A stretch of DNA of 28,960 bases from ZC4RG30 sp039929265 (lineage in GTDB: Bacteria > Pseudomonadota > Gammaproteobacteria > Steroidobacterales > Steroidobacteraceae): positions 1 to 28,960 of the forward strand of contig JBDSRN010000038.1 in assembly GCA_039929265.1 (NCBI GenBank). Direction: 5' to 3'. The notes beneath the pieces are model-generated. The model was not told the origin of the DNA. It worked only from the letters and a program-made list of their open reading frames with translations, and searched no databases. A program made the position numbers and the translations under genes. Position 1 is the first letter of the stretch. Each line of letters opens with the position of its first letter. Shown piece after piece: positions 7,475 to 14,518 of this stretch.

Positions 7475-7801
7475 ATGGCCGCAGTACCCGACGACCCCCG
7501 TGCCGAGCAGGTGTTTTTCGATGACCCCGCGGTCGATCTTCTGATGGGCGTGGTGATGGCACTGGCCTCCGAGACTTACGTGCTGAGAGACCGCCTCAAC
7601 GTGCTCGAACGGCAGCTCGCCGCCACTGGACGCGTCGACACCGCGAAGCTGGTCGAAGCCCCCGATTCGAAGGCGGAAGCTGCGGACTACAAGGACGCTG
7701 CCGAATTCACCCGTGCGATACTGGAGCCCCTGCTGGGCCTCCAGAAGTCGCTCGGCATCGGGGGAAAATTCTCGCTCAATCGCGGGGGGTCGAGCAAATG
7801 A
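7475..7801 (+). CDS. Small protein of unknown function, first gene of coupled trio
   Basis: A 108-residue soluble protein that I do not recognise. An N-terminal acidic stretch (VFFDDPAVDLLMGVVMALASETYVLRD) leads into a heptad-like helix (ETYVLRDRLNVLERQL) that could form a coiled coil. This is followed by a charged, Ala-rich linker and a C-terminal helix ending in Gly/Ser/Lys. No signal peptide, cysteine pair or metal motif is visible. Its stop overlaps the methyltransferase start (ATGA), so the two are made in coupled fashion, and a subunit or chaperone role for that enzyme is a reasonable guess. The start has little Shine-Dalgarno sequence but lies 38 nt after a good -10 box. Confidence 0.75.
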   Translation: MAAVPDDPRAEQVFFDDPAVDLLMGVVMALASETYVLRDRLNVLERQLAATGRVDTAKLVEAPDSKAEAADYKDAAEFTRAILEPLLGLQKSLGIGGKFSLNRGGSSK

Positions 7802-8916
7802 CTACGGAACGTGCTTTCGATGCGGGTCAGCGTTTCCTTCTGACCTCCAAGGTGTACTGGACGACGACCCTCTATCCGCGCCTGCGCGACAAATATCTTG
7901 AAGCGGCCGGCGGAAAGGAAAAGCAGCATACCGTCGAGCAGGTCGCCGCGATCGTGGAGAATATGACGCTGTATCGCTACTTCGCGTGGCTCGAGCGTCA
8001 TCTGCAGCGTATGAAGTATTCGGGCCGCTACGGCATCGCGAACTATTACGAAGAGCATCGTGACCAGCTGCTGAGCGACCTCGGTAGCCCCAGCGGCAAC
8101 GACGAGCGGCTCGACCTGCGCCCGGACTTGGAAATGCCTCAGTATTACAAGAGCGTCGATATCCATCAGCACCCTGGCGGCGTGTGGTCGCGCGACGAAG
8201 CGGGTCTGGTTTACGAGTACGGCGCGCGCAGCACGACCCCAATGCTCGGCACGGGGCACGCGGACCTGCACACGCGCTTCAGCGACCTGGTCGCGAGCCA
8301 AATCGATGCCAAGCCCGCCAGGATCCTGGACCTGGGTTGCGGCTTCGGCAAGAGCACCCTTCCGTTCGTCACGAAGTTCAGCGACGCAAAGGTTGAGGCA
8401 GTGGATCTTGCGGGACCTTGCCTGCGGGTGGGCGCGCAGACCGCGCAGTCTGCGAAGGTCGACAACGTGACGTTCCGGCAGCGCAACGCCTCGGAAACCG
8501 GATTCGAGGATAACCAGTTCGGTCTGGTTACTTCGACGATGTTCCTGCACGAACTACCGACCAAGGTCCTGAAGGACGTGCTGCAGGAGGCTTATCGCGT
8601 GCTGGAACCGGGCGGCACGATGGCACACCTCGACTTCTACGCGTTCCCCGATGCCTTCGCGCGATTCATGCACTACGGTCACGGGCGTCGCAACAACGAG
8701 CCGTTCATGCAACCGCTCGCTGAGCTCGATCTCCCGAAAGTGCTGAAGGAAGCCGGCTTCACGGCCATCCAGATCAGTCCTTTTCAGGAGTCCGAGACAA
8801 TTGGCCCAGAGCGGGTCGACGTCTGGCGCCTGCCGTGGACTGTCATCAGTGCAAAGAAGCCCAAGCAACCCATACAACCCAAGCGCGCGCGCGCACGTGA
8901 GCTGAACCATGCTTAA
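7798..8916 (+). CDS. Class I SAM-dependent methyltransferase with N-terminal extension
   Basis: A 372-residue protein. The C-terminal two thirds form a Rossmann methyltransferase: motif I is ILDLGCGFGKS at 176-186, the acidic residue after strand 2 is in VEAVDLAG, motif III is NQFGLVTSTMFLHEL, and the post-motif is AYRVLEPGGTMAHLDFY. The first ~170 residues are helical, rich in Tyr and Trp, and resemble no domain I can name. They may bind the substrate or the small protein encoded just upstream. Small-molecule O- or C-methylation in the cytoplasm is likely (Methyltransf_11/25-like). The stop codon is overlapped by the VOC gene start, making a three-gene transcription-translation unit. The Lys/Arg-rich C-terminus (KRARAREL) is unusual but probably just a tail. 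Confidence 0.88.
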   Translation: MTTERAFDAGQRFLLTSKVYWTTTLYPRLRDKYLEAAGGKEKQHTVEQVAAIVENMTLYRYFAWLERHLQRMKYSGRYGIANYYEEHRDQLLSDLGSPSGNDERLDLRPDLEMPQYYKSVDIHQHPGGVWSRDEAGLVYEYGARSTTPMLGTGHADLHTRFSDLVASQIDAKPARILDLGCGFGKSTLPFVTKFSDAKVEAVDLAGPCLRVGAQTAQSAKVDNVTFRQRNASETGFEDNQFGLVTSTMFLHELPTKVLKDVLQEAYRVLEPGGTMAHLDFYAFPDAFARFMHYGHGRRNNEPFMQPLAELDLPKVLKEAGFTAIQISPFQESETIGPERVDVWRLPWTVISAKKPKQPIQPKRARARELNHA

Positions 8917-9805
8917 GCTAATCCTGATAATTACCCTCGGCGTTCCTGACGTCAGCGAAATGGAGCGCGCGTATACGCAGTGGCTGGGTTATACCGTCGA
9001 AGCACAGGGCGAGGTCGACAAGGACCTCGCACGCGCCTGGGACGCACCGAAAATGGCAGGTCGCAAGTACGCGCTCATGCGACCCGAGAGCAAGGCAAAC
9101 ATCTACCTGCGATTCGTGCAGGTGAAGCCCGCCGAGGGCTACGTGCCGATGAAGACATTCGGCTGGAACGCCATCGAGATGCTTGCCCAGGATCTCGACA
9201 AGCTCAATACCCGGCTCGGGCAGCCCGACTCACCCTTCAAGATCGTGGGTGTACCGCGTCCGCTGGGGCCCAACTCGCCCATCAGCGCAATGCAGGTCGT
9301 CGGGCCTGCCAAGGAAGTGCTGTATCTCACGCACATTCCTCCCAACCCGGATCGCCCCAACGGCAGCGCGAAGACACTGGTCGACCGGCCGTTCATCCTC
9401 ATCGTCAGCAGCCCCGAACTGGAGTCGCACCGCGAGTTCTGGGGCACCGCCATGGGCGCCCAGGTCGGCGGCGTGACGCGTGGCCGCCTGACGGTGCTGA
9501 ACAAGGCACAGGGCCTTGACATCGAGACGACGCACCCGTACTCCGTGGCGCGTGTGTCGCCCGAATATTCCATCGAAATCGACGGCTATCCCCCTGGTTC
9601 GTTGGTGCGTCCCGTCCGCAAGGGCGAACTGCCGCCCGCCATGGCCATGGTCGGCTTCGAAGTGGAATCGCTGGATCAGGTGAAGGTGCCGCTGCTCGCA
9701 CCGGCGCGTGCGATAAAGTCGGCGCCTTACAACGGCCGACGCGTGGGCGTCGTACGCGGCAAGGGCGGAGAGCTCATCGAGCTAATCGAGACCGCCACCC
9801 GCTGA
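8909..9805 (+). CDS. Cytoplasmic double-VOC (glyoxalase-fold) protein
   Basis: A 298-residue protein built of two vicinal-oxygen-chelate modules. Module one is ITLGVPDVSEMERAYTQWLGY and module two FILIVSSPELESHREFWGTAMG. It ends in the typical GGELIELIE strand. The usual metal-binding His at the start of each module is replaced by a hydrophobic residue, so a standard Fe/Mn/Zn dioxygenase or glyoxalase site seems incomplete. It is a clear paralogue of the Tat-exported protein at 15560-16504: both have a TFGW segment, PESK before the third strand, the LYLTHI/LNLTWI strand and GR/GH-R-x-x-V-xx-G-GGEL. This copy has no signal peptide. The ATG overlaps the methyltransferase stop by 8 nt. Reaction unknown. 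Confidence 0.87.
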   Translation: MLKLILIITLGVPDVSEMERAYTQWLGYTVEAQGEVDKDLARAWDAPKMAGRKYALMRPESKANIYLRFVQVKPAEGYVPMKTFGWNAIEMLAQDLDKLNTRLGQPDSPFKIVGVPRPLGPNSPISAMQVVGPAKEVLYLTHIPPNPDRPNGSAKTLVDRPFILIVSSPELESHREFWGTAMGAQVGGVTRGRLTVLNKAQGLDIETTHPYSVARVSPEYSIEIDGYPPGSLVRPVRKGELPPAMAMVGFEVESLDQVKVPLLAPARAIKSAPYNGRRVGVVRGKGGELIELIETATR

Positions 9806-9827
9806 GTTCGACTGCCCACCAGTCTGC

Positions 9828-9851
9828 GCGCTGAGCGCATGCGTTCAGCGC
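9828..9851. terminator. Near-perfect palindrome between convergent genes
   Basis: Arms GCGCTGAGCG and CGTTCAGCGC flank CATG. They pair over 10 bp with a single G-T wobble. The element covers the last codons of the cytochrome gene and lies 23 nt after the VOC stop. It has no T-tract, so it is either a bidirectional mRNA 3'-end stabiliser or a weak terminator. Confidence 0.5.
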
Positions 9852-10507
9852 ATGCGCTGCAGCAAGGTGCCCAGACTGGTCATTTCTTCGGCAGTCAGCT
9901 TCGCCGAGATCACGGACATCTGTTCCGCCGTTGCGCCGTTCTTCGTATAGCGCGAACGCGCCGCATAGTCCTGCAGCTGTTTGGTGATGTAGGCCGCCTG
10001 CTGGCCGCGCAGCGCGGTCCCGCGCTGCGCCGGTTCGATCACTCCTTGGCCAGAGCTGCCGTGGCAGGAAGCGCACGCGACAATCTCGCGCGCGGCGTCG
10101 CCGTCGGCATACAACCTCGAGGCAGCCGTATCGCCGCCACCTGGCGCTGACGCCTCGCCGGGCGCGGGCGTTTGCGCCGCGTAGTACGCGGCGAGGTCGA
10201 CGATATCCGCGTCCGTGAGCATCGCTGCGAGCGGCCCCATCTCGATATTGGTGCGCTGGCGCAGCCGGAAGAGCGTGAGCTGCTCGACGAGATAGTCCAC
10301 CTGCTGACCGGCCAGCACCGGCCACTGCGGCGTCACGCTGTTGCCTGCGGGGCCGTGGCATATGTTGCAGAACAGCTCCGCCGCGCGGGTTTCACCGCGG
10401 GATGCATTGCCGCCGTCCGCACCGAGCGCAATGCCCGCCACGCCGCACAGCAATGCGCCGCTAGCGAGCGTTCCGACCGCGAAGCCCGTCCGCGTCCTGG
10501 CGACCAT
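9845..10507 (-). CDS. Diheme cytochrome c4-like protein
   Basis: A 220-residue periplasmic electron carrier with a cleavable Sec signal (arginine-rich start, hydrophobic core, AxA-like ALGA near residue 30). It has two cytochrome c domains in tandem, with heme motifs CNICH (47-51) and CASCH (145-149). Probable axial methionines are M90 (IEMGP) and M197 (EQMSV). Length and two-domain layout match cytochrome c4. It could pass electrons from a periplasmic oxidoreductase to a terminal oxidase or supply them to one. It is divergent from the NIPSNAP-like gene across a 63-bp gap containing operator site B, which ties it to the exported enzyme cluster rather than to a respiratory operon. GAGGG precedes the ATG closely. 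Confidence 0.93.
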   Translation of the reverse strand: MVARTRTGFAVGTLASGALLCGVAGIALGADGGNASRGETRAAELFCNICHGPAGNSVTPQWPVLAGQQVDYLVEQLTLFRLRQRTNIEMGPLAAMLTDADIVDLAAYYAAQTPAPGEASAPGGGDTAASRLYADGDAAREIVACASCHGSSGQGVIEPAQRGTALRGQQAAYITKQLQDYAARSRYTKNGATAEQMSVISAKLTAEEMTSLGTLLQRMR

Positions 10508-10517
10508 TTACCCTCAC

Positions 10518-10532
10518 AGATAACCTATGTAC
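10518..10532. promoter_or_regulatory. Candidate shared operator, site B
   Basis: GATAACCTATGTACC lies in the 63-bp gap between the divergent cytochrome and NIPSNAP-like genes and matches site C (13020-13034) at 12 of 15 positions. Its location within both promoters fits a regulator acting on both directions. Confidence 0.5.
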
Positions 10533-10570
10533 CGTAGTAATCGAACCAAACCTGCGAGGGAGTATTCATC

Positions 10571-11680
10571 ATGTCTAAGCGAGTTGCCACCTGGCACCTG
10601 TTACTTGCGCTGCTGAGCGTGTCGGTTGGCACAGCCGCCGCGCAGGCTGTCACCGAAACCGGCATGCGCACCGGACCTGCTGTGTGGATCGAAGAGTACT
10701 GGGACGTCAAACCGGACAAGGTCGACACGTTCTTCAAGACGTACAAAGCAGAGGTCTATCCGCTCACGCGCAAGCTCCCCGGCTACCGCGGCTACACGGT
10801 TCTCACCAACATTCCGAAAGACGGTTTTCCCAACGCAGTCGAGAATCCGGATGCGCTGTTTCAGCCGCACTATGGCATCACGATCAATCGGAAGGTGCTC
10901 ACCGAGCAGGTGATCGACATTGGTCTCATGATGCGCAAGACGCACAACGTCATCGTGGTGCACTACTTCCGGAACTGGAGCGACGCAGATGCGTTCCGCC
11001 CCGGCCTGGACAAGGCCTACGCGACTAACAAGGGCGGCGCGAAGCTCGCCGACCACCTGGCCAAGACGTTGTATCCGCTGGCGAACAACATGTGGGAGAC
11101 GCGCTTCCGCCTGATCGAAACGGGCCTCGAACTCAGCGCGCAGCAGACCAGGGGCAATGACGCGGATGGCTTCAATCTCGAGCCGAAGCCCCCGACGACT
11201 GGCTGGTACAAGGAATATTTCGACGTTCCCGCCGACAAGCTCGACGAGTGGGTCAAGGTCTACAAGGACAACACGCTCAAGGTGATGGCGCCCATCAAGG
11301 GGTACGAAGGCGTGTCGCTCGTCACGACGCTGCCGCCCAAGAGCGCGGAAGCGATCCGCACTAAGTACACGAATCAGACCCTCGGTGGTCCGGCTGATTT
11401 CCTGGTGCCCTTCCCCGGCGTGATGATGAACGGCACGATCCGCACGGATACCTCGGTGAACTACTCGGCGCTGTACAAGCCGACATTTACGGTCATCACG
11501 TACTACCAGTTCCCCAAAGGCGTGAAAATGCTTGAGGAGATGCAGAACAACTTCAACAAGGATCACCCCGGCGAAGATCGCATCAAGCACATCACCAAGG
11601 TGTTCTTCTCCTTGTCGAAGAACCATTGGGACATGTGGTATCGGCCGATCGAGTCCAGTTTCGCGCCAACGTCGAAGTAG
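10571..11680 (+). CDS. Exported protein with two NIPSNAP-like repeats
   Basis: A 369-residue protein with a Sec signal peptide (cleavage near AAAQA, residues 22-26) and two tandem copies of a ~165-residue unit. Each copy opens with EEYWDV-P-DK-D or KEYFDV-P-ADK-D, runs into a LPGYRGYTVLTN or IKGYEGVSLVTT strand, and closes with W-x-(T/M)-(R/W)-(F/Y)-R-(L/P)-IE. This looks like a duplicated dimeric alpha/beta-barrel (NIPSNAP/ABM-like) fold; the family call is by pattern and is not certain. Such folds include small oxygenases and binding proteins. GAGGGAG stands 8 nt before the ATG. It faces the bicupin gene across a hairpin and shares a promoter region with cytochrome c4, so it may handle an oxidation intermediate in the periplasm. 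Confidence 0.85.
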   Translation: MSKRVATWHLLLALLSVSVGTAAAQAVTETGMRTGPAVWIEEYWDVKPDKVDTFFKTYKAEVYPLTRKLPGYRGYTVLTNIPKDGFPNAVENPDALFQPHYGITINRKVLTEQVIDIGLMMRKTHNVIVVHYFRNWSDADAFRPGLDKAYATNKGGAKLADHLAKTLYPLANNMWETRFRLIETGLELSAQQTRGNDADGFNLEPKPPTTGWYKEYFDVPADKLDEWVKVYKDNTLKVMAPIKGYEGVSLVTTLPPKSAEAIRTKYTNQTLGGPADFLVPFPGVMMNGTIRTDTSVNYSALYKPTFTVITYYQFPKGVKMLEEMQNNFNKDHPGEDRIKHITKVFFSLSKNHWDMWYRPIESSFAPTSK

Positions 11681-11719
11681 ACACAAAAAAAAGGGCCGGG
11701 TGCTTGCACACCCGGCCCT
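11681..11719 (-). terminator. Rho-independent terminator between convergent genes
   Basis: An 11-bp perfect stem, AGGGCCGGGTG (11692-11702) with CACCCGGCCCT (11709-11719), and loop CTTGCA. The A-run before it at 11685-11692 becomes a T-tract on the minus strand, so it should stop the bicupin transcript efficiently. It may also end the NIPSNAP-like gene on the plus strand. Confidence 0.85.
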
Positions 11720-11769
11720 CTGAACGAAGCCCTCGTATTATCGAAGCGGGGGGACGCTTCGGACTTCGC

Positions 11770-12912
11770 TCATTTGACCGTCTTTACGTCCTCGATCAGG
11801 CCACCACCGTGCGTGAGGCCCTTCGCGTAAGTGACTTCCAGCCAGATAGCACCCTCTTCGGTTACCTTGCCGGGCCCGAAGCCCCAGATGCTGCGCGGGG
11901 GCTGATAGATGAAGTATTCCTCGCCGACCTTGAATGCCTTGCCGGCATCGTTCGGACCGGTGAACTGCCACACCTTCATGCTGCCCCAGACCATGTAGCG
12001 CAGGCGGTTGGCATTCTCGAAGTAGGTCTTCATCTTGTCGGCAGGCGGCGTCCAGCCCGGCGGAATCTTGACGAGCTGGGCGCGGAAGCCGTCGGCGAGA
12101 TCATCGCTCAACCACTTCACCGAGCGACCCGCCATTTCGGTGTCGTTTTCCCAGTCCATGTCGCGGACGGTGTCGATCAGCCACGGGCGCGTGAACTGCT
12201 TGACCTTGCGATAGTCACCGACGGTGCCGGGCGGTGCACCCTTGCCATCCCGACCACGGTAGCTGCCCGGCTCGCCGCGCTTGTCGCCAACGTTGATCAC
12301 GTGACCATCACCCTCTTCGAAAATAAGGAGATCGTACGGGAGCTGATTGCGCAGGAAGCTGGCCACTCCGCCACCACCGTGCAGTGAATAGGGCGGGCGC
12401 GAAAGCCAGCCGCCCTGCAGCTTGCGATACAGCAAACCGCTCTTCTGGAACGGACTCACCGGCTCGGGCATCACCGAGTCGCCCTTCAGCGTGTAACCCC
12501 ATTCAAAGAACTCGTGATAGTGCGTACCGCCGCCGTCCAGGCGCGGAGGGTTGTTGTTCGCGGTCGGGGTGTACTCCATGCGTATGAGCTGCCCTTCCGG
12601 CAGATCGGTGCCCTGGTTCTTCGGACTCTGGAAGATGGTTTTAGAGGTCGGTCCGAGGGGCGCCTTCTTGAGCGCCGAGCCCGGCCTACCGTCGAACGGG
12701 AACGCCGCGACGTTTACCAGCGCAATCGGGGCCCAGCCCGTGCCCGGTGTGATGGTGCCGATCACGGGCTTGGTCACGAGCGGCGGCTCGGGGGCGTCGA
12801 GTGCGGGTGCAGGCGTGTGCTGTATCACTGCAGCGAAACTCGCTACCGCGCCCATCGCGCCGAGCGCGAGCCCCGAGAGGGCAGCTCCACGCCAAAAACT
12901 GTACATCTTCAT
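11770..12912 (-). CDS. Exported bicupin, paralogue 1
   Basis: A 380-residue secreted protein: signal peptide over residues 1-28, then two cupin barrels. Cupin 1 has a complete metal set: H131, H133 and E137 in HYHEFFEW, and H178 in the SRPPYSLHGG turn. In cupin 2 the corresponding region (MKTYFENANRLRYMVWGS) lacks histidines, so the second site seems lost. It ends in IWLEVTYAKGL, shared with the paralogue at 14519-15538. Bicupins of this layout include periplasmic dioxygenases and isomerases, but I know of no characterised match. The start at 12912 is supported by GGAG about 8 nt upstream; ATGs at 12918 and 12906 are alternatives. It is divergent from the small secreted protein gene at 13126, across operator site C. 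Confidence 0.88.
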   Translation of the reverse strand: MKMYSFWRGAALSGLALGAMGAVASFAAVIQHTPAPALDAPEPPLVTKPVIGTITPGTGWAPIALVNVAAFPFDGRPGSALKKAPLGPTSKTIFQSPKNQGTDLPEGQLIRMEYTPTANNNPPRLDGGGTHYHEFFEWGYTLKGDSVMPEPVSPFQKSGLLYRKLQGGWLSRPPYSLHGGGGVASFLRNQLPYDLLIFEEGDGHVINVGDKRGEPGSYRGRDGKGAPPGTVGDYRKVKQFTRPWLIDTVRDMDWENDTEMAGRSVKWLSDDLADGFRAQLVKIPPGWTPPADKMKTYFENANRLRYMVWGSMKVWQFTGPNDAGKAFKVGEEYFIYQPPRSIWGFGPGKVTEEGAIWLEVTYAKGLTHGGGLIEDVKTVK

Positions 12913-13019
12913 TTGCATGACTCCAGATATCCGGACCGTTGCCTGGGTGATCGAAAGCGTACAACGCCGCGCGAGACTTCACGACTCTGCGCGGCCGCTT
13001 ACTTCTTGTCTTCGAGACT

Positions 13020-13034
13020 GATAACCAAGTTACC
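13020..13034. promoter_or_regulatory. Candidate shared operator, site C
   Basis: GATAACCAAGTTACC contains TAAC-CAA-GTTA, a perfect 4+3+4 inverted repeat. It lies in the 213-bp gap between the divergent bicupin and small secreted protein genes and is the most regular of the four GATAAC elements. Confidence 0.55.
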
Positions 13035-13048
13035 TAGGTGCTCAGCTC

Positions 13049-13064
13049 TGGTTAATGATGACCA
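13049..13064. promoter_or_regulatory. TGGT-N8-ACCA inverted repeat
   Basis: TGGTTAATGATGACCA has 4-bp outer arms, TGGT and ACCA. FadR/FCD-type GntR regulators often bind TGGT..ACCA-like sites. It lies 15 nt from site C in the same promoter gap and could be a second or weaker site. Confidence 0.3.
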
Positions 13065-13125
13065 CGCGCTCCGAGCCTTGTCAAGATCATATGACGCAAC
13101 ATCGATCACCTAGTAAACTGCGTTG

Positions 13126-13608
13126 ATGCGAACCTTATTCGGCACTGCACTTCTCGTGCTGGGCGCGCTCTCCATGCCACTGCGTGCTGCGCAGCCACCG
13201 GTGCACGGGTTGCTCGGGCACTGGCGATACGACGCCGCAAAGTCGTCCTTTTCCGGTGCAATCCCGTACCAGAGTGCCGAGATCTCGTACACACGAACCC
13301 CTCTCGGCATCCATGTGGTGCAGGACATCGTGGAAGGAACGTCGAGCAAGCTGCACTTCGAGTATGTCGACACGCGCGACGGGCGTGCTGCCAGGGTCAA
13401 GGGCAATCCTTTTTATGACAGCCAGTCCACGCAGTGGCCGGACGCGCGCACTGCCGTGCGCAGCGAGATGCGAGCAGGCAAGATCACCGGCACCACGATC
13501 ATGAAGGTTGCCGACGACGGCAATACCTACACGGCTACGTCAAGCCGTACGCTTCCCAACGGCCGAACCTATAACTCGATTATCGCCTGGTACCGGCTAC
13601 CGGAATAA
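13126..13608 (+). CDS. Small secreted protein, paralogue 1
   Basis: A 160-residue protein with a Sec signal (hydrophobic core to about residue 18, cleavage near LRAAQ) and a mature part that is predicted by eye to be mostly beta strand. I do not recognise a named family; a lipocalin-like small barrel is possible. The conserved stretch GNPFYDSQSTQW, followed by RTAVRSEMRAGKITG, recurs almost unchanged in the protein at 17485-17967. LLGHWRYD..KSSFSG-x-PYQ near the N-terminus also recurs there. The ATG at 13126 is used; a TTG one codon earlier is the only in-frame alternative nearby. It lies upstream of the GntR gene on the same strand, 41 nt away, so the two may be cotranscribed. Confidence 0.82.
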   Translation: MRTLFGTALLVLGALSMPLRAAQPPVHGLLGHWRYDAAKSSFSGAIPYQSAEISYTRTPLGIHVVQDIVEGTSSKLHFEYVDTRDGRAARVKGNPFYDSQSTQWPDARTAVRSEMRAGKITGTTIMKVADDGNTYTATSSRTLPNGRTYNSIIAWYRLPE

Positions 13609-13649
13609 GGTCTGTGGCCGGTGTGTGGCGCGCGTGGCACACTAGGCGC

Positions 13650-14480
13650 ATGAACCTCAAAGATTCTTCGGCCCCCAAGGCGAAGCGGGTGGCTGACAAG
13701 AATCCCCGCGACGACAAACAACGCATCATCGGCGTCAGAGTCCCCAAGCTCTCCCATCTCGTTGCGGAGCGCCTGCGGTCACGGATTGCCTCCCGAGAGC
13801 TCAATGCGGGCGACACGCTGCCCTCGGAAGCCGAATTGGTGCGTCTGTTCGACGTGTCGCGACCGATCATGCGTGAAGCGCTGCGCGTGCTCGAAGCCGA
13901 GAGCCTGATCCAGCTCGGGCGTGGCGCGCGCGCGGGCGCGACCGTGCTTGCGCCCTCGATCGGTACGGCCGCGAAGTTCGGCGTGCTGTACCTCGCCACG
14001 ATGGGCACCACTCTCGGGATGATCCACGAAGTGCGCAGCTTGCTGGAGCCACCACTCATCGCATTGCTGGCACGGCGACCCTCGAAGACTTTCCTGCAGG
14101 AGCTGCAAGAGGTAACCGCAATGCAGGATAGAGCGTTGGAGGACAAGGATCACGCCGCAGCGATATTGGCGGTGAACGAGTTCCATCACCGCATGCTCGG
14201 CCTGTCCTACAACAGTGCACTGAATTTGCTGGCGGGCATGTTGCATGGCATCGCCGCGGCGGCTTATCCGCGCCTGTTGCTGGGCATCGCGAACCAGAAG
14301 GCGGTGGGTACTCGCACCGAGGAATCGATCGCAGCACACGCGCAGCTGTTGACGCTGATCTCAGCCGGCAAGGCGGTGCACGCAGAAACGTTCTGGCGGG
14401 AGTACATGCAGGAAACAGCGGAATTCTTCCGCAAGTTCGGCCTCGCGAACAAACCGGTTGAACTGTTGCCCGACCTGTAG
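13650..14480 (+). CDS. GntR-family regulator, FCD (FadR-type) subfamily
   Basis: A 276-residue transcription factor. The winged HTH covers residues 35-103: LVAERLRSRIASRELNAGD, then LPSEAELVRLFDVSRPIMRE (recognition helix with SRPIMREALRVLEAE), then the wing GLIQ-like SLIQLGRGARAG. The all-helical FCD effector domain follows from about 120 (MIHEVRSLLEPPLIALLA) with NEFHHRML at 176-183 as part of the likely metal or carboxylate site. FCD regulators usually sense organic acids and repress catabolic genes. It is the only regulator inside the cluster, lies at its centre, and is the best candidate to bind the GATAAC elements. A ~34-residue basic N-terminal tail precedes the HTH. The start ATG at 13650 has only a weak AGG upstream. 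Confidence 0.92.
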   Translation: MNLKDSSAPKAKRVADKNPRDDKQRIIGVRVPKLSHLVAERLRSRIASRELNAGDTLPSEAELVRLFDVSRPIMREALRVLEAESLIQLGRGARAGATVLAPSIGTAAKFGVLYLATMGTTLGMIHEVRSLLEPPLIALLARRPSKTFLQELQEVTAMQDRALEDKDHAAAILAVNEFHHRMLGLSYNSALNLLAGMLHGIAAAAYPRLLLGIANQKAVGTRTEESIAAHAQLLTLISAGKAVHAETFWREYMQETAEFFRKFGLANKPVELLPDL

Positions 14481-14507
14481 GCCTGCGCGCCCAGTGGGCG
14501 CGCAGGC
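14481..14507. terminator. Perfect 12-bp hairpin between convergent genes
   Basis: GCCTGCGCGCCC pairs fully with GGGCGCGCAGGC around loop AGT. It starts right after the GntR stop codon and ends 12 nt before the stop of the converging bicupin gene. No T-tract follows on either strand, so it is a bidirectional terminator or 3'-end structure. Confidence 0.65.
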
Positions 14508-14518
14508 TCGTCAGACCG

